Below are positions 22,506-34,158 of a DNA stretch of 62,000 nucleotides, in pieces. The stretch comes from Gnetum montanum. Lineage: Eukaryota > Streptophyta > Gnetopsida > Gnetales > Gnetaceae. The notes under the pieces are model-generated. The model searched no databases. It saw only the letters and a program-made list of their open reading frames with translations, and had not been told where the DNA came from. The stretch spans positions 160,408 through 222,407 of the forward strand of contig MNCI01022121.1 of assembly GCA_015680685.1 (NCBI GenBank), given 5' to 3'. Each line of letters starts with the position of its first letter. Position 1 is the first letter of the stretch. The translations under genes and the position numbers were made by a program.

Positions 22506-23145
22506 TGATGAGTGGCGAGGTACCCCTACACTCAACCATACGAATATGAGCATCTCACACACGATTCGGTCAAGGACTAAGTGCTTACTATTGTCATGGT
22601 TGTATAGTTAAGTAAACTTGAGGTATATGATTTTTATATCTTTTATCTTTTTAATGTCTTTACAGTAATAGGAAGAAGTGGAGAGAACTAAGTGACTAAC
22701 TTATATTAACTATTCACTAAGTTCTAATTGATCCTAACACTAGTATCGGTTCCCACTTGCTGCACACATCCTAAACCAGTGCAACGTTGTTGGGATTACC
22801 AAACGCTAATCGTTACTAGGTTACCAAGTGCCACACACATGCTCGAAGCATTACTATTTAGCTTAGTCCATATGTTGCAAGGTTTATCAGAAATTTTGTC
22901 TTTATTGCCGTACAGAAATGTGTGCTCAAGTACAATTTGCTCGAATAAAGATCCATTCACTATAAGACTCCTACTGCGGGCACATGGAAATTATTCTAAC
23001 TCTGGAATGGTAAAACTGCTATAGTTTGGCTAAGGGTCTAAGTCTATATGACTGAAGAAAGAAAATTCACCTCTTATTTATAAACATTACGGCGGGCCGC
23101 GATATTGCGTATGTGATATTATGTACGTGATATCGTGGCTCATCA
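22506..23145 (-). repeat. 3' LTR of element D
   Basis: 640 bp, plus-strand ends TGATGAGTGGCGAGG and CGTGGCTCATCA. It matches 37377-38142 but lacks two internal blocks of about 45 and 100 bp kept there. GATATT/GATATCG words cluster at 23100-23135. Confidence 0.8.
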
Positions 23146-23160
23146 TATCCCCATGACTAA
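23146..23160 (-). promoter_or_regulatory. Polypurine tract of element D
   Basis: Minus strand TTAGTCATGGGGATA abuts LTR start TGATGAGCC. G has TTAGTCATGGGAGTA at the same position; a further similar string, TTAGTCATGGGGGTCC, lies at about 23706-23721 inside the element. Confidence 0.65.
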
Positions 23161-23911
23161 ATGAAAACTCATCCTTGAGTTCCTTACAAAATATTGAGAA
23201 GGTATAAGATTATTGACTTCAATGATGCTAATGGTGAATGGGGTGACATGTGAAAAAATCATCATTACAATATATGGCAATATTAGTGTTCATGATAACA
23301 AGAGTGAACAGTATACACATTTGACATCCAACCTTATTTGGCAGCTGAGAGAGAAGAGAGAGAGAGAGAAGAAGATGTGTTGCTGCCAAAGCCAAAATTA
23401 CGCCTTCCATTGTGCATCCATAGCCACACCATTAGTCTTGTTCCTTGCATAACTGTTCCAACACCAGTCCATCCTAAGTGTTTTCTCCAGCTCCAATCCA
23501 TTGTCATATGGTCACCATCTGCACACACAACATAGTAACATATTAACAAGTGTAAATAAATCACAATACAATTAATACCTTGCCTCGGTGTATGGTTTAT
23601 TGGCTGAGTTGTGATATGGCTAATACAGATTCTAGAGATATAATACTAGTGACTACCGAAGGTGTAAGGTGTAAGGGTTAGGAGAAAATTGAAAAAATTG
23701 GATCAGGACCCCCATGACTAAGAGTGAACCTTCGGTAGCAATAGAATGGAAAAAGATAAGAAATAAGAAAGAGGGAGAAAAAGAAACAACGATAATGCCA
23801 ATAAAATATATGTCATAGGTGGAAAATGAACAAAATAAATGGTGATTGTAGTAATGTTTAAGGGAAAGAAGTTAACTAATGCACCAAATAGGAATGCCAG
23901 TGGGTCCTCCC
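23161..23911 (-). other. Left body fragment of element D
   Basis: Contains a GA-rich microsatellite (about 23345-23375) and an 11-bp perfect inverted repeat CTACCGAAGGT/ACCTTCGGTAG (23653-23663, 23728-23738). A minus-strand frame at 23334-23564 reads through tryptophan-rich sequence (MDWSWRKHLGWTG, VWLWMHNGRRNFG) and follows TTGTGTGTGCAG, like a splice acceptor; not recognised. CTCCC at 23907-23911 is the left target duplication of element B. Confidence 0.5.
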
Positions 23912-25548
23912 TAAAACACCACTAATTTTGACCTAACACTTTGAAACGACTCAAGCTCTTTCGATTGTTTAGATGTAAAAATTTAACTAAGGCATGGAAC
24001 TCATGCCCAACTTACTCAAGCCAACTTGCTCACGCTGTCAAGCTAGCTTGCCCTCAGCGTGAGCAACTCCAATGACTTTAAAATCAAGACAATGGTGGTT
24101 CAATTTGAGGGTGCAAGGCATTCTCAAAGGTCATTGTTGTGTCTAGTTCAAGTTCCAGCATTCAGGAACTCAAATTTTAGGTCGAATGGTGCAAATTTTC
24201 TCACTCACACCGTAGTCATGCTGAGGCCACGTTGGCAGTATGAGTACAGTGTGACCAACTCTGACAGCCTTAAAATTAAGTCGAAATGATCTGATTTCCA
24301 AGGTGCAAGTCATCCTTAGGGTTCATTGTTGACAACCTCAAGTTTCAGCCTCCAGAATTCTAGATTTCAAGTCCAAAATTGTAATTTTTTGCAACTCACA
24401 CTGTGGTCACGCTGGTAGCGTGAGTCCAGTGTGAGCTACACAAAATGATCTAAAACAAGGCATATCCAGCTCAAGTTTTCACTTGCAAATATCTCTCAAG
24501 GTCAACCATAGTTAGGAAACTTTTGCACTCAAGAAACAGGCTTCAAAAATCAAAATTTGAAGTGAAATGTATCATTTTTAGCTCACTCACACTAAGGTCA
24601 TGCTGGCAACATGAGTACTATTCATGCTCGGTCAAAAGCACGCCAACCACATGCTGAAGACACGCCAAGACCAAATCAACTCACATTGGATGTTTTGGTG
24701 GAACATAAATGCCTCAAATAGCCACAAAACCACTCAAATAAACATTTTGCAACAGTCAATCCATGGATCAAGCAAGCTGGAGTTAAATTCTCTTGTTTCA
24801 CATTATCATTTTTGTAAATTTTCATCATTTTTTAGCCTTGACCTAATGCACACTGTAAGATACATTGCATCCAGTCAACAACGTAGCCTACTCACATGCG
24901 TCCTACTCATACACACAGCTGTCCATTGAAAACCTGTCACACGATCCGTTTTCCTCTTGTCTCTCAGCCACAGATCTCATCCATGAATTTTGCATTTGAG
25001 CCTAGCTAAACCTTATAAATATTCTATCCATTCACATAAAGGGGGTTGGCAATTTTGAAGGTTGACAACTTAGGAAACTTAGATCAGCAATCCTTGGACG
25101 CTCTGGTGCACTTGACTCTTAGCATCCAAGCACTTCTAAAACACATCACCCCATGGCTTGGCACTTGACTTGCCATCCACACGTGCAGCTATGCTTTGAC
25201 TGGTGCATACCCTTTCTAAGCAATATAATACAATTCATTTTTCCTTCCATTACATTGTTTACTCTGTTTTACATTCAGTTTATGTTTTATTTGTAATACT
25301 ATTCTATATATGATCTATTTGCATTCTGTTTCATTTTGAACATCAATTACGATAACCCCAGTGCAAACCGTAGCTTACGTTCAGGGAAGTCCTTGATTGA
25401 TCTACGTGTAGACCATCCAAGGCACTCTTCCTTCGTTTTCTTTTCCAGCTTTCCCTCACTCGAAGGCAGGGTTAGCTATACCCATCTAATGATCCCTTGG
25501 TGTTTATTTTTCCCTTCCAGCCTTACATTGATGATTTTGGTCAGTACA
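23912..25548 (+). repeat. 5' LTR of element B
   Basis: 1637 bp; starts TAAAACACCACTAA (the partner has TGAAACACC) and ends GGTCAGTACA. TATA box TTATAAATA near 25012. The U3 is built of about three degenerate ~185-200-bp units, each ending in a palindrome-rich node such as TCACGCTGGTAGCGTGA (24402-24425), with nodes near 24040, 24225, 24405 and 24600. Confidence 0.85.
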
Positions 25549-25553
25549 GTAAA

Positions 25554-25572
25554 TTGCTGCTAGAAGGAGGGC
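25554..25572 (+). promoter_or_regulatory. Primer binding site of element B
   Basis: TTGCTGCTAGAAGGAGGGC lies 5 bp after the LTR; matches the sites of A and C. Confidence 0.65.
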
Positions 25573-25629
25573 AAAACTTGTTTACCGTATGTCAGAAAAC
25601 TAAAATTGAAGCCTAGCTTGTCAAGATAG

Positions 25630-25950
25630 CCTACTCATGCTCATCTTGACTTACCTGCGCTAAGCCCAGTTGCTAACGCTGCCAGCTACTCAGGCTGTAG
25701 TTGCACACATTGTAGTCTACTCACATTGGAGTTACACACACTGCAGTCCACTCACACTACAATTAACACATGTTGGCTTGCACACACTATTAGTTAAAAC
25801 ACACTGCCAGTCACTCACGCTGACAGCTTGCCCACGCTATCACTCATGTTGACAACTTGCTCATGCTGTCACACATGCTGACATCTTGCTCATGCTACAC
25901 ATGCTACTAGCTACTCACGTTGTACGTTGTCAACTTGGACATGCTATCAT
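25630..25950 (+). repeat. Leader array of element B
   Basis: Repeated ACTCACGCTG/ACTCACACT/CATGCTG words. Three exact-length 29-bp units (starting CACTCACGCTGACAG, CACTCATGTTGACAA, CACACATGCTGACAT) span about 25812-25898. As in A, the leader word is the same as the word clustered in this element's own LTR. Confidence 0.75.
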
Positions 25951-26049
25951 GGAATCTTCCTAGATGAACCCTACCTATGCAATCCTTACACCATAAAAAT
26001 ATAACTTCATTTGTGTGAAGATTCAAGCCAAATTTCCTATCGATCACAT

Positions 26050-29000
26050 AAAAAGAGAGACAAAGTTAAATTATGAACTCATCTACAAGGGAGGTCATGA
26101 GTTCACTCCCTCAACATTTGATATAATCCCCCTTTCTGAACCTCATCATCGACTCATATCTCAGCTCCTCATGGCAAGGAGTCAAGACTTATAGTCACCT
26201 CCAATAGAGCCTCAGAGCGAAGATGAGGAAGATGAATTTGTGGCCTAATCTGAGCATGAAGATTCATACCAAACCATCAGTCCTCATGCCCATACAAATC
26301 CATCATTCCAACCTTTAATTAGGATGTCATCAATTATACTAGCTTCCACATCCACCCACTACATATCACAAGTACAAACCTATGGGGCACCTCTAATTAC
26401 TTCAGCCATGTTTAGGGTGTTACCTCACAACCTATGGTTGGGCGGTGGATTTCACCAACTATCCAGCAACACCAACCCACTCTCTATAACATACCACACC
26501 CTGCAATCCCATCTTTGAATGTTGCTCCGCCACATCAATCTACAATCTGACAGCCTCCCTTTCGACAAACAATACAACAGTCGAATTATTATCAATCACA
26601 ATCCACTCAACTCGCTGGTCTGCCTACCACCCAAGAGTGGGAAAACACAAAGAAAATGATGCACTCATTAGCTAAGGAGTTAAAGCACCTTAAAACTGCA
26701 AACACTGAGGAAATCAAGGTGCTAGACTTCTATCAAGATGACCCAATCCACCCTTCAGTTCCACCATTAACCTTGCCAAAGGGAATCTCATTGCCTCAAC
26801 TAACCAAGTACAATGGAGAGGGGGATCCAAACACCCATATGTTAATATTCTGTCTAGAGTGTCTATTGCTTGAGGCATGGCCTCATGAAATTCTACGTGT
26901 ATTTGCTATGTCCTTAATGGGAAAAGCCTTAGACTGGTACCAAGCTTTATCCTATAATACCATATTCTCTCTAGAAGATATGTTACATCAGTTTTTTACC
27001 CATTTTAAATATAACCTAAAGCCTAAAGCCACATTGGATAACTTGATTTAGATCAAATAGGTTCCATTAGAGCCGGTACAAAAATTTATCCAAAGGTGGA
27101 GTGCAGCCCTGAACGAACTTCACGAGCCCATCCCTGAAACATATCTGCTTACCATTCTTAAGGCAACTATGAATGACTTCGTTAAGTCAAAACTTTATTA
27201 TTTGAGTGCTTGTACTTTGAGTCAAGTGTTCATACAAATCAAGAACATAGAAGAGGCGGTGCAATCAAGTAATGACACGGCTTACTTAGCCTTTAGGAGC
27301 CAGCATATGAGGAAAGATAAGGATAAATCCAACACAACAGTAGCAATAATGGTTGCAAGCATAAAAGAAACTAACTAGGGCCCAACAGCTAAGCAACACA
27401 AAGCCCTAGTTGACAAAATTTCCAACTTTGGTGCCAACTCACCTACATCGGCAGGGGCCACTCCAAGGCCCAACTTTCAGTGCAAGGACCACTCAAAGTA
27501 TACACCACTACCGATGCAACCCTCTCAACTATTGGAGCAACTCTTGAAAGCCAAGAAAATCCAAGACAAATATGTATTGGAGATTACTCGCCAAAAACAT
27601 TATAGGTATTGTGAATTACTAAGGAATTCCATATTAGCAGTACCAAATGAGCCCCCAGTCCCACAACATTTTAAATTGGACCAATACTATCATTACCATT
27701 AATTGGTTGATCATAGTACAGACAACTCTCATGCTTTGCAAGATGACCTGAAAAGAATGATAGAACAAGGTCAATTGGTGATCGACATGGAAATTCAACC
27801 CAACAAAGACGATGCCTCCTATGTCATAAACTCAATTAGCATAGGTGGCAAGCCCAAACCTGTGCAACAACCTTTTGTGATTCGTGCGCTCCCTAACAAG
27901 GCAAGGGTCCCCTCCACCTCCACAAGCAAGAGGCCTTCCTTTGTTATCAAAGTGCCACCTCAAGCATCCACGACACCCTTTGTCATCAAAGTTCCGTTAC
28001 CATCATTCGCTAAGATGTCAAACTGGCAAGACACATCATCCGCTAAGACGTTAAACTGGCATGATGCAACAAAAACCCCTAAAAAAACTCCTAATACACC
28101 CTTTATCATCAAGGTGTCATAACGTGATGGCCCATCACCTACCCCAAACCCAATAATGGGCAACATCTCAATCCCTCCTCTTTCAAGGGTTGGCCCCACT
28201 AGAAACCTAAGTAGGCCCACCAAATGGCAACACAAGAGGATAAATGAGCACTTTGCAACCCCCATGGCCAAAGCAAGGGCCACAACCAGCAAACAACAAC
28301 TAAACATTAGGGCCCCTACCCCCAAGTAGGCCAAGAAAACTGAGCCCAAGTCCCCTTCCCAAGAGATCTGTCTTTCAGGTCACATGGAGGAAACCAAGGC
28401 CAACACAATGGCTAATGACAATGACTATGTGGCTTCACTAACCCATGTCAAGGAAATGCTCAAACAAAAGAACAAGATGTTGAGCTTGTATGACCTAGTC
28501 ATGACCTCATCTGCTCACTACCAAGCATTGGCTCAGGTCTTGGCCTTCATTCCTATTACGGAGGACATCCCTACAAATGAGGCATCCATCCGTGCAACGA
28601 TTTTTCCCCCTACACCATAAAAATAGAGTTCCACATCCCTGGTATTTAGTGATGATGCAATCAAATTCAACCCCAAATAAGGGAAGCTTACTATAGCTCC
28701 ACTATCCATTAGCATTCGTGTAGGGCAGTGCATAATCTGCAGAGTACATGTTGATGATGGTGCAACAACAAACTTAGTCTTCTACTTTGTCATCAACAAG
28801 CTAGGTTTGGAAGATGAAATCAGGCCAACCAAAGCCACATGTTTAAAATCCTTCAATGGGTCACATGTCATAGTCAAGGGTACAATCAACTTAGCCTTTG
28901 TGGCGGGAGAGTAATTCCCCACTAGTGCAGATTTCACTATCATAGAGGAGATGCTAGGTTTCAACATGATTCTAGGTAGGCCTTGGCTAGCCCAACTAAG

Positions 29001-29388
29001 GGACATCTCCTCTCCCATCCACTAGGAAATCCACCTTCCATATGAAGGTGGTCAAGTTATCATCCATGGTGATAACGCTTCCTCTTCGACTATCCACGAC
29101 ATAGACATGGTGCAAGTTTTGGAATAAGAGTTTCTTGGTAGTATCACTATAACAACCAACACAACGCCTAAGGCTAAAACACCCGAACGAGTGGTTGAAG
29201 CCAATAGCCCCCCAATAGATCCTAAGCTTTGCACACTCCCTAATCCATGCTCGGTTAGGAAGCAACTACATGAACAAGACTTTCCCTTGGCCAATATTGT
29301 AGGTGTTTACCTACCCTTTGCCTCCACTTGCCATGCATTTTTAACTTTTACACTAGCCTATGCATTTACATTTTGCTCACTCACTTAG
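26050..29388 (+). pseudogene. Gag-linker-protease polyprotein of element B, degraded
   Basis: Recognisable order: YELIYKGGHEFTPSTFDIIPL (N-terminal block shared with A and C), frameshifted Pro/Ser-rich region, capsid core 26656-27200 (VLDFYQDDP, LTKYNGEGDPNTHM, LDWYQAL, MNDFVKSKLYYLSA), lost zinc finger (YHYH...DHSTDNS, all Cys replaced), linker with PSFVIKVP, TPFVIKVP and TPFIIKVS (27930-28120), the LYDLVMTSSAHYQAL block (28490), protease with VHVDDGATTN (about 28746-28775) and ILGRPWLAQL (28969-28998), then a hydrophobic tail (LTFTLAYAFTFC) and stop at 29388. Only about ten stops or shifts in 1100 codons. No RT follows. Confidence 0.8.
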
Positions 29389-29682
29389 ATCACACATTTT
29401 GCTTCATTTACACATTCTTCAACTTAGTTTACACATTGCATTTAAGAAAACATAAAACTACAAAAAACACATGCCCCGAAAAGGCCTTAAACTAGCCTAC
29501 AGCCCGGAACGGCCTAAAACTACTTTCTGCATTGCTTTTCTTTCATTCATACATTTTAACTCTATTTATGATAGGTGTTTCTTGATGTTTTTTTCTTTCT
29601 AGTTGATTTTTGCAAGATCTTGTAGGCACATAGCATGACCATGCATGCAGCATCACACCTTACACAAGCAAGGTAAGACTAG

Positions 29683-29965
29683 TCCGCTATGACTATAAAC
29701 TGGCATAGCTCGTCCTGGAGACATGATAGTAAAATGACACCACAGAGCTCCATCCTATATAACACTAAATTGCTTCATTTTTCCTCCATGACATAAAACT
29801 AGCATCTAGAGTCCACTAAGACTATAAACTGGTTTTCCTCTTCACAGTCCGCTACAACTATAAACTAGCATTGCACCATCTACTACGATGCTAAACTGGC
29901 ACCGTCCAAAGGGTCATGACGTGAAACTAACCTGCAACAGTCTGTTAAGACTATAAACTGGCAAC
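29683..29965 (+). repeat. Array of ACTATAAACTGGC motifs in element B
   Basis: About nine copies of GTCCGCTA(T/A)GACTATAA plus ACTGGC, spaced 25-40 bp; the clearest are at 29683-29705, about 29809-29831, 29846-29868 and 29938-29961. Same word and position as in element A (14372-14935, other strand). Confidence 0.85.
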
Positions 29966-31058
29966 ATCATCGATGACTAGGCAGTGCTTAGAAAAATATG
30001 TTGCTGCAATGGGCTGTACCTGTTCCACAAAAACTTGCTGCATAATTTGTCTCATGAACCTTGATGAGGCTAATGCTGTTCATGACCCTGTATGCTTTGA
30101 AATTGCACATGGTGGCTCCATCTCCTTGGTTGTTTTCAAGTTTAAAGTGCTTAGTTAACCAAATAATTTGTGGTTTTCTTGTCTTCTTGGAGTTGTGTTT
30201 GCAGGATGACACACCTGAGGCATTCGTGCACAGATGCACTTCATCATGACGACAAGGTATCACATTCTTTCTAATGCCTACAACTAGGTTAATCAATCTA
30301 TTCATAAGTACACTCTTGATGCGTTCCCTATTCCCCATCATGTTTCCCTTACCCTATTCAATTATACCCCCCTTGATACACATCCCAAAACTCTTGGTAC
30401 ACTATTGCATACTGTGATTCTCTAAGCAGTTGCAACACAAAACATAGTACATGGCACATGATACAAATGGAAACGCATGAGCATGAGTATAACACTGAAA
30501 GCAAAATCTTCCAAAAAGAAAGATCAAAGAGAAAAATGCATGGAAAAGGTCATCATGAGCCCATTGACATCTTAGACCAAAGACCATTGGCTCTTCTCAT
30601 ACAAACCCCAAGCAAGAAGGCAATTTTCTTAGAAAATAGTTACACTCATGTCTTGAATGATTGTGTTGCCCATCATCACGTGTCTTTGGCTATTTATAAT
30701 AGACTCTTGTAAGCACTCTATAGGAGTCTCGTTTCTCCAAAGGACACACCTTCTATATCTCAGTTCTGAGTCTGCTAAACACTGGCTACTAACAAGGACC
30801 AAAGATATGGCTTATTCATGCGAGAGCATTCCTATCTCAAAATTCTAACAACAATTATAACCCTTGATCAAATCCTGGTTTCCCCTAGTTACAACCAATC
30901 CCCATACATCTTGAACTACATTCCCCCAATCCCATGTACTTTTGAACACGGTGCGATGACGTCCAGCCAAGGGCCAATGGTTGATGCTTGGTTCTTGGTT
31001 GTTTATGGTGTTTTGCACTTCTTTGTCGATGCCTCTCGGGTGGATTCCTCCAGACGTC
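29966..31058 (+). other. 3' untranslated part of element B, no gene seen
   Basis: Open frames (for example 30458-30712) are short and match nothing I know. The text corresponds to the 13220-14371 part of A. Confidence 0.5.
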
Positions 31059-31074
31059 AACAAAGAGGAGCCAA
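31059..31074 (+). promoter_or_regulatory. Polypurine tract of element B
   Basis: AACAAAGAGGAGCCAA abuts LTR start TGAAACACC. Confidence 0.8.
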
Positions 31075-32706
31075 TGAAACACCACTAATTTTGGCCTAAC
31101 AATTTAAAATGAATCAATCTCTTTCGAGTGTTCAGAGGAAAAAAATTGACTAAGGCATGGAACTCATGCCTAGCTTGCTCATGCTGTCAAGCTAGCTTGC
31201 CCTTAGCATGAGCAACACTAATGACTTCAAAATCAAGACAACGGTGGTTCAATCTGAGGGTGCAAGGAATTCTCAAAGGTCACTGTTGTGTCTAGTTCAA
31301 GTTCCAGCATTCAGGAATTCAAATTTTAGGTTGAATGATGCAAATTTTCTCACTCACGCCATAGTCATGTTGAGGTCACATTGGCAGCATGAGTACAACA
31401 TGACCAACTATAACAGCCTCAAAATCGAGTCGAAATGATTTGATTTCCAAGGTTCAAGTCATCCTCAGTGTTCATTGTTGACAACCTCAAGTTTTAGCCT
31501 CCAGAATTCCATATTTTAAGTCCAAAATTGCAAGTTTTTGCAGCTCATGATGTGGTCATGCTACACTTACACTGGTAGCATGAGTCCAATGTGGGCTACC
31601 CAAAATCATCTAAAAAAAGACATATATAGCTCAATTTTTGACTTTCAGATCACTCTCAAGGTCAACCATAGTCATGCAACTATTGCACTCAAGAAACAGA
31701 CTTCAAAAATCAAATTTTGAAGTGAAATGTGTCATTTTCAGCTCACTCATGCTGAGGTCATGCTAGCAGCATGAGTACTATTCATGCTCGGTCAAAAGCA
31801 TGACAAACACACGCTGAAGACACGCCAAGACCAAATCAACTCATGATGTAAGTTTTGGTGGAATAAAAATGCCTCAAACAGCCACAAAACCACTGAAATC
31901 GATATCTTGCAACAGTCAATCCATGGATCAAGTGAGCCGGAGTCAAATTCTCTTATTGTACATTATTATTTTTATAAATTTTCATCATTTTTTATCCTTG
32001 AGCTAATGCATGCTATAAGATACATTGCATCTAGTCAAGAACGTAGCCTGCCCACACACATCCCACTCATACATAGCTATCCATCAAAAACCTATCACAT
32101 GATCTGTTTTCCCCTCATCTCTTAGTCGTAGATCTCATCCATGAATTCTACATTCGAGCCTAGCTAAACATTATAAATACCCTGTCCATTCACATAAATG
32201 AGGTTGGCAATTTTGAATGTTGATGGCTTAGGAAACTCAGACCAACAATCCTTGGATGCTCAAGCGCACTTGACTCTTAGCATCCAAGCACTTCTGAAAC
32301 ACATCACCCTGGGGCTTGGCGCTTGACTTGCCATCCACATGCGCAGCTACGCTTTGACCAGTACAGACCCTTTCTAATCAATACAATATAGTTAATTTTA
32401 CCTTCCATTACATTGTTTACTCTATTTTACATTTAGTTTATGTTTTGTTTGTAATACTATTCTATATATGATTTGTTTGCATTCTGTGACATTTCAAACA
32501 TCAGTTACGATAACCCCAGTGCAAGCCATAGCTTACGTTTGGGGAAGTTCTTGGTTGATCTATGTGCAGACCATCCAAGACACTCTACCTTCATTTTCTT
32601 TTCTAGCTTGCCCTCACACAAAGGTAGGGTTAGCTATACCCATTCGATGATCCCTCGGTGTTTGTTTTTCCCTTCCAGCCTTACATCGATGATTTCGGTC
32701 AGTACA
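31075..32706 (+). repeat. 3' LTR of element B
   Basis: 1632 bp, TGAAACACCACTAA...GGTCAGTACA; TATA box TTATAAATA near 32171. Followed by CTCCC. Many of the CG-containing words of the 5' copy are TG or CA here (AGCATGAG for AGCGTGAG), as expected from methylation decay. Confidence 0.85.
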
Positions 32707-32711
32707 CTCCC

Positions 32712-34150
32712 CAAAGTAGGCTCATGTCCTTAATGCCTTGGCAGTCCTTCATTTAAAGAGTCGTAGGCTCTAGAAATGTCATTTGGAAGCAAGAATTAAA
32801 ATCTTAACCACAAGAATTTACCAAAAAGTAAAAAATGCATCAACCAAAGTATGGACTATTGGTGTAACCGACAATGAGGTGGAAAATGGAGAAAGAATAA
32901 TGGAAAGAAGAGAATGGAACATACTCTCAAGGACAAGGTGGTGTAAAACCCCTTGTGTATTAATGGTTAATGTGATTTAGTAGATCTCATTCTAAGTCCA
33001 ACCTCAAACAATCCACATCCAGTGACTTTGCATTAATACATTTGGCCAATCCATCCACATGAAGTAGCAAGAATGCTTCCACCAAAGAGTCACCACCATT
33101 CCGAAGAAATGAGAAAGGAATGAGTAGGAAGCGAGAGAGAGCCTTAGTTAGAGGGAACATGTTTGTTTAGTTCCATAACCAGTGCTTGTAGCCCAGATGA
33201 TTATTTTATCAAAGGGGTGTGCTTTGAATTCTCACTTTGTTTCTTGTGTGAAAACCACACCATGAAAAGACTTTTTTATTTTTATTTTCCTAGCTTCCCG
33301 ATAATGGAGCAACGTCGAAATGGTAAGGAAAAATCAAGAAGAAAAAATTCAAGAACCAAGAGAATGGCCAACAAAAATGCATCAAATCCCTTTGAAGTCA
33401 CACCCTTTTCAATCCTTGAGTCCTTCCGTAGTTTGAGAAATGCCCAGTCACAAATTCATTGGCAGTTCTATTATTAGGAAAGGTACTATACATTTCCAAG
33501 CCAAGAGAGATCATAGAAATTTATAAATGCATGGATGACATGGACTCATTGCCTGTTATATCAAAAGAACCATACCTTAGTATCAACATTATAACTCAAT
33601 GGTAAAAGCCAAACATTAGCAATCAATGGAATATAGTTTGTACGATCATCAGGAGCACTTATTAGGTGGTAAAACTAACAAAATAAATAAAATAAAAATA
33701 AACAAAAAATTATGAACGATGTTGCAAAACAAAAATAAGAAAATTTAAAGAAATTTAAAAAAAACTTAAAAATGAATTGAGGGCTTTAATTGATCAGCAT
33801 AGGTGGCCATCTCCCCCATGACTGAGTTGAAAGGGGGAGATCTGAAATAATAAGCGAGGTTGTCCATTCTCCAATGTGTTATGTGCATTGACCATTCTAG
33901 ATTCATGGTAAGGTTTGGTCGGTTGCACATTGACTAGTAATCTTTTATCGAAGCGCTTGTTTGAAGTTTTTAGGAATTTCTAGCTTCCCCTTATTGATGT
34001 TTTCAGGTTAAGGTTTGGAAGTTGGCGACACTCTTGCTCCAATGCATTTATGCCTTCGACATGGGTGCAAGTGGTTCCCCTGATTAGTTCCATGCACATT
34101 GGTGAGTTTCTCTCTTGATCAGCTATCAACCACTGGGTGCCTTCTTATTG
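32712..34150 (-). other. Right body of element D, no gene seen
   Basis: About 1.4 kb between element B and the D protease, where pol should begin on the minus strand. No RT, RNase H or integrase motif is visible; plus-strand frames at 32783-32980 and 33163-33477 are low-complexity Lys/Asn-rich peptides. A-rich runs at 33675-33780. Confidence 0.5.
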
Positions 34151-34158
34151 TGTGGTTG

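Larger units (their letters stand above)
23912..32706 (+). mobile_element. Element B: gag-pro-only Ty3 (Tat-like) LTR element
   Basis: 8.8 kb on the plus strand, nested in D and bounded by perfect duplication CTCCC (23907-23911, 32707-32711). Layout: 5' LTR, primer site (25554), leader array, gag-linker-protease (26050-29388), motif array (29683-29965), untranslated sequence, PPT, 3' LTR. It mirrors A in order, sizes and lack of pol. LTR pair differs by roughly a tenth by eye. Confidence 0.85.
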
